A stretch of 38,077 bases of DNA, taken from assembly GCA_014879845.1 (NCBI GenBank), contig JACSRI010000161.1, positions 1 to 38,077 of the forward strand, written 5' to 3'. The stretch comes from Opitutaceae bacterium (GTDB lineage: Bacteria > Verrucomicrobiota > Verrucomicrobiia > Opitutales > Opitutaceae). Of this stretch, positions 32,494 to 38,077 are shown piece by piece (the stretch's first letter is position 1; each line of letters starts with the position of its first letter). Under the pieces are notes generated by a model. The model searched no databases. It was not told the origin of the DNA and saw only the letters and a list, made by a program, of their open reading frames with translations. Made by a program: the position numbers and the translations under genes.

Positions 32494-32512
32494 CGATGAA
32501 CGAAGTTCATGG
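32494..32512. promoter_or_regulatory. 8-3-8 palindrome upstream of the nitrate transporter gene
   Basis: CGATGAAC, GAA, GTTCATGG, one mismatch from the perfect copy before nirA. It lies 47 bp from the -24/-12 element, against 46 bp at nirA. It overlaps codons at the start of the longest reading frame, which argues for the shorter protein start. Confidence 0.6.
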
Positions 32513-32718
32513 GTGCCGAGGCGACGCAGCCGCATCACGTTGCGCGTGATGCGACTGGCGGGATGGGCGATCGTTGCTCGGGCGAGGACTCTGGCCGAGC
32601 CGCGGACGGACGCATATCGCTGACGCGGCCCGGTCGGACGCTTCGCCCGATCTTGGACTCGGTGCGCGGCCCGGCCGATGTCACGTACTGGATGACATTG
32701 GCGCGGGTGCGCGGCGGC
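32513..32718. other. Non-coding interval between porin 3' end and transporter promoter
   Basis: Together with the promoter region this makes a gap of about 300 bp without a gene. Apart from the promoter elements annotated separately it holds a perfect 9-5-9 palindrome at 32531-32553. I see no convincing reading frame, RNA gene or terminator with a T-run in the rest. Confidence 0.5.
32531..32553. promoter_or_regulatory. Perfect 9-5-9 palindrome, operator or hairpin
   Basis: CGCATCACG, TTGCG, CGTGATGCG. It lies 18 bp upstream of the activator-type palindrome of the transporter gene and downstream of the porin stop. It could be a second regulator site or a transcript-end hairpin for the nrt operon; no T-run follows. 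Confidence 0.45.
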
Positions 32719-34248
32719 TCAGAAGTTCGTGGTGAGCTGCAGGTACATGTAGCTTGCGTCGCTCGAGCCGACGGAGCGGAGGCTCTGCTTGATGTACTCG
32801 CCGCGGACGAAGTAGCTCAGGCCGAGTTCGACCTGTGAGTGCGTGGCGAAGGCCCAGCCTGTGACGAGGTCGAACTCATAGCCGAGCTGGCTCTCGTAGC
32901 CCGGGTTGATGCGGTAGCCGTTGCCGCTGCCGACGGGGTTGGCCGCGGTGGCGACATTGCGAGGCACGCCGGCGACGTTGTACCAGAAGTCAGTCGTGCG
33001 CGCGAGCTGCTGCACGTGCGCCTCGAGGGCGACGCTGACGACCGGCTTGGGCTTGAACGAATAGACCAGTCGCAGGTCGTGCATGTTCTGCAGGCTGGAG
33101 AGGTCCATGTAGCCGTAGAAGAGATGGTTCGTCGGAAACAGGTTCTGGAAGGTCCCGCTCTCGTCGTCAGTCGCGCTCTTGTCGCCTGAGCCGTGGCTGT
33201 AGAGCAGGCTGAGGCGCGGCTGCCAGGCGTGTTCGGTCCAGGTGTATCCGCCCTGCACGACGACGGCGTAGGCCATGTGGTCGAGCATCGGCGCGACCGC
33301 GGCGACAGCCGGCGGCGTGGCGGGAAACACCGCTGTGCGTTCGCCGAACTGATACATCAGCTCGAAACCGTAGTCCCAGGGCCCGTAGGCGCCGGGCTTG
33401 GACTTCCAGCGCAGGCCGAGCGTGTAGAGGTCCTGTGGCGCGGGGAAGCGGAACGGTGCGGCCACATCGGACCAATCGTCCCAGACAATTGCGCGGTCGA
33501 CGTTGCGTGCGAAGGCGTAGGCCTCGACCGTGTTGTTCGTGCTCACGCGCGGGAAGTTGAAGTACGCGCCGGAGAAGAGGTCGTCGAAGTTTGCGGTGTT
33601 GAACTCATCATGCGCGTTGTAGACCACGCCTCCGGTGAACACATCGACACCGAAGATCGGGTTCTGCCAGCGGAGCTTGGCCGCGTCGAAAGTGCGGGCG
33701 TTGTTGTTCCAGCGAAAGTGTCCGACGAGGCGCTGGTCGCCGTAGACGAGTTCCTGGCGGCCGAGCTTCAGCGAGACGGGAAACTCCTTGTGATTGCCGA
33801 GGTAGAGGTAGGCCTGGTGCAGGTCGATGGGCCCGTCGCGTTCGGCGAGGCCCTCGCCGGGGGCGGCGGCGTTGTAGCGCTCGTCCCCATACGAGTAGCT
33901 CGTGCGTGCTTCGACGAGGAAGGCCCAGCGCTTGTCCGTGTAGCCGACGCGCGGCATGAGGCGCAGGAGCGAGTAGGTGTTGTCGTTGTCGTCCTGCGGG
34001 CGGTCGGAGAAGTCCCAGTTCGAACCCGCGTCGGTGAAGCCGGCGTTGTGCTTCGACTCGATGCGGAAGCGGCCGCCGACGGCGATGTCCCAGGCGCTCA
34101 TGTAGGGATTGTCGGCGCGGAGCTTTTCGTTGGCGAAGCCCGGGAACGGCCGCGGCGGGGGCGGCGGCGTGTACTGGGCGAGGGCGCTGGTGACGCCGGC
34201 GATGGACAAGCCAAAGGCCAGCGCCGAGACGAGGTGTCTGGCGTTCAT
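32719..34248 (-). CDS. Outer-membrane beta-barrel porin, alginate-export-like family
   Basis: A 509-residue protein. A signal peptide (HLVSALAFGLSIAGVTSALAQ) precedes a Pro-rich stretch (YTPPPPPRPFPGF) and then barrel sequence. LKLGRQELVYGDQRLVGHFRWNNNARTFDAAKLRW matches the alginate-export barrel group and resembles the block in the other porin of this window (KVGRQRLVLDNQRFVGDVAWRQNMQTFDAV). The C-terminus YMYLQLTTNF ends in Phe, as expected for barrel insertion. It follows the ATPase genes by 33 bp, so it is probably the last gene of the nrt operon. Passage of nitrate through the outer membrane is a plausible but unproved role. Confidence 0.88.
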   Translation of the reverse strand: MNARHLVSALAFGLSIAGVTSALAQYTPPPPPRPFPGFANEKLRADNPYMSAWDIAVGGRFRIESKHNAGFTDAGSNWDFSDRPQDDNDNTYSLLRLMPRVGYTDKRWAFLVEARTSYSYGDERYNAAAPGEGLAERDGPIDLHQAYLYLGNHKEFPVSLKLGRQELVYGDQRLVGHFRWNNNARTFDAAKLRWQNPIFGVDVFTGGVVYNAHDEFNTANFDDLFSGAYFNFPRVSTNNTVEAYAFARNVDRAIVWDDWSDVAAPFRFPAPQDLYTLGLRWKSKPGAYGPWDYGFELMYQFGERTAVFPATPPAVAAVAPMLDHMAYAVVVQGGYTWTEHAWQPRLSLLYSHGSGDKSATDDESGTFQNLFPTNHLFYGYMDLSSLQNMHDLRLVYSFKPKPVVSVALEAHVQQLARTTDFWYNVAGVPRNVATAANPVGSGNGYRINPGYESQLGYEFDLVTGWAFATHSQVELGLSYFVRGEYIKQSLRSVGSSDASYMYLQLTTNF

Positions 34249-34281
34249 AGGTGGTGGGTGCGGTCTGTCAGGTTGGTCTGG

Positions 34282-35115
34282 TTACGCGGTGGCGGTGGCG
34301 AGGGCAGGCTGGTGCGCGCGGGCGGCCTGCGATGGCCGCTCGTGCGCCCGGTGTTCAAGAAAGTCGATGAGCTGTTCGCGGAGGCGGTAGTACTCGGGAT
34401 CCTCCATGAGCGCCTTGCGGTCGCGCGGGCGCTCGAAGGGAATGTGGAGGATCGCGCCGACCTCGGCGGCGGGGCCGTCGGTCATGCAGACCACGCGGTC
34501 GGAGAGGAAGATCGCCTCATCGACGTCGTGCGTGACCATGAGCGCGGTGATCTGATTGCGCCGCCATAGCTCGAGGAGCACGCCGTGCAGCTCCACGCGT
34601 GTGAGCGAGTCGAGCATGCCGAAGGGCTCGTCGAGCAGCAACATCTTGGGCGAGAGCGCGAACGCGCGCGCGATGCCGACGCGCTGGCGCATGCCCTGCG
34701 AGAGCTCGTGCGGGCGCTTGTGCATGGAGTCGCCCAGGCCGACGACCGTGAGGTAATACTCGACGATGGCAGCGCGCTCGCTCTTGTCGGCGGTCCAGAA
34801 GGCCTGGTCCACGCCGAGCATCACGTTTTCGAAAGCGGTGAGCCACGGCAGCAGGCAGGGCGACTGAAACACCACCCCGCGGTCGGGGCCCGGGCCGTCG
34901 AGTTCCTTGCCCGCGAGCACGATGCCGCCGTCGGTGATGTCATTGAGCCCGGCCACCATCGAGAGCACGGTGGACTTGCCGCAGCCGGAGTGCCCGATGA
35001 GCGAGACGAACTCACCCTTGGCGATCTTCAGGTCGAAGTCCTTCACGATCACCGCGGGACCCTTCGGCGTGGTGTAGGTCTTGGTGACCCTGGAGATTTC
35101 GAGGTAGGAACTCAT
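34282..35115 (-). CDS. nrtD: Nitrate ABC transporter ATP-binding protein, NrtD-like
   Basis: A 277-residue ATPase. Walker A GHSGCGKS (41-48), Q-loop [11 protein letters not shown], signature LSQGMRQR (138-145), Walker B LLLDEP (159-164) and an H-loop VTHDVDEA are all intact. The nitrate/sulfonate/taurine ATPase family fits well. With the companion ATPase (18-bp gap upstream) it powers import of nitrate through the permease. Length is normal for NrtD. Confidence 0.92.
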   Translation of the reverse strand: MSSYLEISRVTKTYTTPKGPAVIVKDFDLKIAKGEFVSLIGHSGCGKSTVLSMVAGLNDITDGGIVLAGKELDGPGPDRGVVFQSPCLLPWLTAFENVMLGVDQAFWTADKSERAAIVEYYLTVVGLGDSMHKRPHELSQGMRQRVGIARAFALSPKMLLLDEPFGMLDSLTRVELHGVLLELWRRNQITALMVTHDVDEAIFLSDRVVCMTDGPAAEVGAILHIPFERPRDRKALMEDPEYYRLREQLIDFLEHRAHERPSQAARAHQPALATATA

Positions 35116-35133
35116 GGGTTTGGATCCTCGCGA

Positions 35134-36057
35134 TCAGGAGCGGACGACGATCTCCTCGCGCTTGAGTTCGCCGCGGCGCACGGGGCGGCGGCGCGGGGCG
35201 AAAAGGCCGGGCCCGCCGCTGCGTGTCAGATCCTCGGGTACGAGGTCAGGGAGGAGAAGATTCTTCGAAAGCGTGGTTTTGCGCATTTCCTGGAAGCTGA
35301 GCAAAAAATCGAGCACGCGCGTGCGGATGGCCTTGAAGGCCGGGTCGTGGTTGATGGCGGCACGGTCGCGCGGGCGCGGCAACGGGATCGGGATGGACGG
35401 GCCGAGCGTGGCGCGCGGACCGGGGGTGAGCGGGATGATGCGGTCGGCGAGGTAGATGCCCTCGTCGGGATCGTTGGTGATGAGCACGACCGTCTTCTTC
35501 TCGCTCTCCCAGATGCGGGCGATCTCGTCCTGGAGCGTCGCGCGGGTGAGCGCGTCGAGCGCGCCGAGCGGCTCATCGAGGAGCAGGATCTTCGGGTTCA
35601 TCGCCAGCGTCCGAGCCACGGATACACGCTGGCGCATGCCGCCGGAGAGCTCGCGCGGCACCTTGTTGCGCGCGGGCGTGAGGTTGACCATCGCGATGTG
35701 CCGCTCGATGTGCTCGCGGCGCTGCTCCGCGGTCCAGCTGGGAAACACCTGGTCGACGGCAAGGGCGATGTTCTCGTAGACTGTGAGCCAGGGCAGCAGC
35801 GAGTAGTTCTGGAACACGATGCCCCGGTCGGGCCCGGGCTCGGTGATGGGCTGGCCGGCGAGCGTGATCGTGCCGGAGTCAGGCTGGAGCAGGCCGGCGA
35901 GCAGGCTCATCAGCGTGGTCTTGCCCGTGCCCGAGTAGCCGACGATGGCGACAAACTCGCCCTCCTCGATCGAGAGGTTGATGTTGCCGAGGATCTCGGA
36001 CCGCGCGTGGGCGGGGCCGAAACCTCTGTTGACGGAAGTGACTTCGAGAAGACTCAT
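35134..36057 (-). CDS. nrtC: Nitrate ABC transporter ATP-binding protein, NrtC-like without solute-binding domain
   Basis: A 307-residue ATPase. Walker A GYSGTGKT (40-47), signature LSGGMRQR (137-144) and Walker B LLLDEP (158-163) are intact, but the H-loop reads LITNDPDEG, with Asn where His is usual. Cyanobacterial NrtC is about 660 residues because of a regulatory NrtA-like C-terminal domain; that domain is absent here. The C-terminal ~60 residues are an extension with no recognised motif. Its ATG overlaps the stop of the small NrtS-like gene by 4 bp. The Asn may be a family trait and may make the ATPase pair asymmetric. Confidence 0.9.
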   Translation of the reverse strand: MSLLEVTSVNRGFGPAHARSEILGNINLSIEEGEFVAIVGYSGTGKTTLMSLLAGLLQPDSGTITLAGQPITEPGPDRGIVFQNYSLLPWLTVYENIALAVDQVFPSWTAEQRREHIERHIAMVNLTPARNKVPRELSGGMRQRVSVARTLAMNPKILLLDEPLGALDALTRATLQDEIARIWESEKKTVVLITNDPDEGIYLADRIIPLTPGPRATLGPSIPIPLPRPRDRAAINHDPAFKAIRTRVLDFLLSFQEMRKTTLSKNLLLPDLVPEDLTRSGGPGLFAPRRRPVRRGELKREEIVVRS

Positions 36058-36311
36058 GAGGCGTCGTGCTTGGACTTGCTGCGCACCGTCGCCGTGGCGG
36101 CGACGAGGGCGATGCCGATGCTGATGGCGGGGGCGGCGATCGTCTTGATCACCACGGCGGATGTGACATGGCCGGTGAGCCAGTGGTCACCCTGGTTGAC
36201 GGCGATCTGCAGGGCGCCGACGGGCAGACCGATGCGGAGCGATCGAAGCCAGACCGAGCGATCGCGGAGGGTGGCGCGCCACATGGAGGGAAATGTCGTG
36301 GCGACGATCAC
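36054..36311 (-). CDS. Small membrane protein, NrtS-like nitrate/nitrite transporter
   Basis: An 85-residue protein with two membrane helices: LRIGLPVGALQIAVNQGDHWL and AVVIKTIAAPAISIGIALVAATATV. The centre, VNQGD followed by a small-residue block and a second helix, resembles the NrtS family of small nitrate/nitrite transporters. It fits exactly between nrtB and the nrtC-like gene with 4-bp overlaps on both sides (GTGA at 36311, ATGA at 36057), which supports the GTG start. The ATG at 36284 is an alternative (76 residues). A much longer frame runs upstream through nrtB but is a shadow. Identity is from pattern memory only. Confidence 0.7.
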   Translation of the reverse strand: MIVATTFPSMWRATLRDRSVWLRSLRIGLPVGALQIAVNQGDHWLTGHVTSAVVIKTIAAPAISIGIALVAATATVRSKSKHDAS

Positions 36312-37099
36312 GCGGTCTTGAAGCGGGCCTCGACGAGGCTCATGAGCCGGTCGAGGACGAAGCCGACGAGGCCGATGGTCAGGATGCAGAGGATGATCTG
36401 CTCGTAGACGAGCGAGTTGTACTGCTGCCAGAGGAAGCCGCCGACGCCGGGGCGTCCGGTCAGCATCTCGGCGGCCACGATCACCAGCCAGGCGATGCCG
36501 AGGCTGAGGCGGAAGCCGGTGAACATGTAGGGCAGCGTCGCGGGCACGAGGACCTTGAAGAGCGTCTTCGTGCGCGAGAGCTTCAGCACCTTGGCGACGT
36601 TCAGGTAATCCTGCGGGATCGAGCGCACGCCGACCGCGGTGTTGAGCACTGTCGGCCACATCGAGCAGATCGCGATGGTGAACAGTGCCGCCATTTCGGA
36701 TACGCCTTTGCCCGTCTTCATGAACAGGATCATGCCGAGCGGCAGCCAGGCGAGTGGTGAGACCGGGCGCAGCACCTGGATCATCGGGTCGCAGATCTTC
36801 GTCGCGACCTTGGAGAGCCCGAGGATGAAGCCGAGCGGCGTGCCGACGATCAGCGCGATGGCGTAGCCCTTGGCCACGAGCACGAGCGAGAGCCAGGTGA
36901 AGCGCAGGATGCCCTGGTCCATCTCGCCGCGGTAGGCGAAGGGTTCCACCACGACAGGCTTGCTGGATACCCATGTCGCGGTCGGATCGGGCAGGTCAGG
37001 CGAGACGGTGGCGCTGAGACCGAACCAGAGGGCGACGAAGGCGACCACGCCGATGAGCGGCAGGAGGAGCGAGTCGAGTTTGAGTTTCGAGAAGATCAT
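36308..37099 (-). CDS. nrtB: Nitrate ABC transporter permease, NrtB-like
   Basis: A 263-residue protein with six or seven membrane helices. The cytoplasmic coupling loop LGIAWLVIVAAEMLTGRPGVGGFLWQ and PVSPLAWLPLGMILFMKTGK are typical of NrtB/SsuC/TauC permeases. It forms the channel of the nitrate importer. AAAGG lies 7 nt upstream of the ATG, overlapping the nrtA 3' end, and the gap from nrtA is 3 bp. Its stop overlaps the NrtS-like gene by 4 bp. Confidence 0.93.
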   Translation of the reverse strand: MIFSKLKLDSLLLPLIGVVAFVALWFGLSATVSPDLPDPTATWVSSKPVVVEPFAYRGEMDQGILRFTWLSLVLVAKGYAIALIVGTPLGFILGLSKVATKICDPMIQVLRPVSPLAWLPLGMILFMKTGKGVSEMAALFTIAICSMWPTVLNTAVGVRSIPQDYLNVAKVLKLSRTKTLFKVLVPATLPYMFTGFRLSLGIAWLVIVAAEMLTGRPGVGGFLWQQYNSLVYEQIILCILTIGLVGFVLDRLMSLVEARFKTA

Positions 37100-37102
37100 G
37101 GG

Positions 37103-38077
37103 TCAGCCTTTCATGCTGTGGACCTCGAACGAGGTCGCGTAGGCCTCGGGACTGGCCGGGTCGAAGACCTTGCCGTCGAAGAGCGCGAACGAGGAGTCGT
37201 CCTGGACGCGGTCGGTCACGCCGATCTCCTTCATGGCCTCGAGGTAGAGGTCGCCGCGCATCACCTGCTTGGCGACGCCCTCGTAGTCGGGCGCGCCCGA
37301 CACCATGCCCCAGCGGCGGAACTGCGAGAGCCACCAGGTCGCGAACTTGGGCTGCGGGTAGTTGCAGTTGCGCCTCGAGAAGTGCATGGGGAACCCGTCG
37401 GTGATCGTGCGTCCGTCGCCGTAATCGAGCTGGCCGAGGAGGCGGCCGAGGATGATCTCCTTCGGGCAGTTGATGTAGTTGGGTTTCGATACGATCTCGC
37501 ACTGCTCCGGTCGGTTGGCCATGTCGTCGAGCCAGACGCTGGCCTCGTGCAGCGCCTTGAGCACGGCCTTGACTGTCTTCGGGTTCTTCTCGGCGAACTC
37601 GGCGGTGAAGGCACAGACCTTCTCGGGATGATCTTTCCACAGGTCCTGCGTGGTGACCGAGGTGAAGCCGATGCCGTCGGCGATGGCGCGCGCGTTCCAC
37701 GGTTCGCCGACGCAGAAGCCGTCCATCTTGCCGACCTTCATGTTGGCCACCATCTGCGCGGGCGGGATGGTGATAAGGGAGACGTCCTTGTCCGGGTTGA
37801 TGCCGCCGGCCGCGAGGTAGTAGCGCATCCACATCGCATGCGTGCCGGGCGGGAAGGTCATGGCGAAGGTGAGCGGCTCGCCGAGCTTCTTGGCCTGCTC
37901 GGCGAAGGGTTTGATCGCCTTGGGGTCGGCGCCGACCTTGCCCTTCCATTCGGCCTTGAGCGAGATGGCCTGGCCGTTGCGGTTGAGCAGCCACGGGATG
38001 ACCATGGGTTTCTTGGGCGAGCCGAGCAGGCCCATGGTCGAGGCGAGCGGCATGCCGATGAGCATGTGCGTGGCCTG
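37103..38077 (-). CDS. nrtA: Nitrate ABC transporter substrate-binding protein NrtA, N-terminus beyond window
   Basis: The frame is open through the right edge (QATHMLIGMP at the edge), so the first ~100 residues, including the signal sequence, are missing. The ATG at 38065 is an internal Met. GLLGSPKKPMVIPWLLNRNGQAISL, FPPGTHAMWMRYYLAAGGINPDKDV, GKMDGFCVGEPWNARAI and DGFPMHFSRRNCNYPQPKFATWWLSQFRRWG are strongly conserved in NrtA/CmpA. It binds nitrate outside the membrane and delivers it to the permease. It is the first visible gene of the nrt operon, followed by nrtB after 3 bp. Confidence 0.95.
   Translation of the reverse strand, partial: QATHMLIGMPLASTMGLLGSPKKPMVIPWLLNRNGQAISLKAEWKGKVGADPKAIKPFAEQAKKLGEPLTFAMTFPPGTHAMWMRYYLAAGGINPDKDVSLITIPPAQMVANMKVGKMDGFCVGEPWNARAIADGIGFTSVTTQDLWKDHPEKVCAFTAEFAEKNPKTVKAVLKALHEASVWLDDMANRPEQCEIVSKPNYINCPKEIILGRLLGQLDYGDGRTITDGFPMHFSRRNCNYPQPKFATWWLSQFRRWGMVSGAPDYEGVAKQVMRGDLYLEAMKEIGVTDRVQDDSSFALFDGKVFDPASPEAYATSFEVHSMKG

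Noticed and set aside
36054-36974. 306-residue frame through nrtB
   Set aside because: The first ~220 residues are a shadow of the permease gene. Only the last ~85 form a credible membrane protein, annotated as NrtS-like.

Overview
The window is GC-rich, about two-thirds G+C by eye, and densely coded. It most resembles a verrucomicrobial chromosome, probably Opitutaceae. That placement is an inference from three things: the C-terminal tandem repeats on the GH53 galactanase, the abundant short palindromic and heptameric repeats, and the overall mix of genes. I see no tRNA, rRNA, CRISPR array, transposase or phage gene.

Left part (1-11,500): accessory and carbon-metabolism genes. These are a secreted beta-propeller protein cut by the window edge, an HExxH putative metalloprotease, small membrane and Cys-rich proteins, a GH53 endo-galactanase with Ig-like and repeat domains, a formylglycine-type sulfatase, a GPR1/FUN34/YaaH acetate transporter, a PQQ-type sugar dehydrogenase with an N-terminal cytochrome c domain, and a Tll0287-like monohaem protein.

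Middle part (11,600-21,640): a periplasmic nitrate reduction island built around a divergent promoter at about 16.8 kb. Leftward run napD, napA, a double-length four-haem NapB-like cytochrome, a NapF-like ferredoxin, a small unknown protein and a MOSC protein. Rightward run a tetrahaem cytochrome, a four-cluster ferredoxin, an NrfD/PsrC-type quinol-oxidising membrane protein, an Rrf2 regulator with three cysteines, and an alginate-export-type porin. There is no napC or napGH, so the rightward module is the obvious candidate for delivering quinol electrons to NapAB. A perfect 11-6-11 palindrome lies between the two arms.

Right part (21,800-38,077, all leftward): an assimilatory nitrate locus. 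Reading in the direction of transcription it holds nrtA (cut by the window edge), nrtB, a small NrtS-like gene, two ATPase genes and a second alginate-export-type porin. Then come a NarK/NasA-type nitrate transporter, a PP2C phosphatase-Ser/Thr kinase fusion, a NirA-type sirohaem reductase, a CysJ-like diflavin reductase, a DmsB-DmsC fusion and a cytoplasmic NasA nitrate reductase. The transporter and nirA promoters share one architecture: an 8-3-8 palindrome, 46 or 47 bp, then a -24/-12 (sigma-54-like) element.

The most unusual signal is in the repeats. Four consecutive assimilation genes each carry an array of five 7-bp units (35 bp), each with a different unit, at a linker or loop position and without breaking the frame. 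A larger palindrome sits in the DmsB-DmsC linker. Three palindromic elements ending in AACCACAGAGG-type sequence lie at gene 3' ends, and repeat sequence supplies several stop codons.
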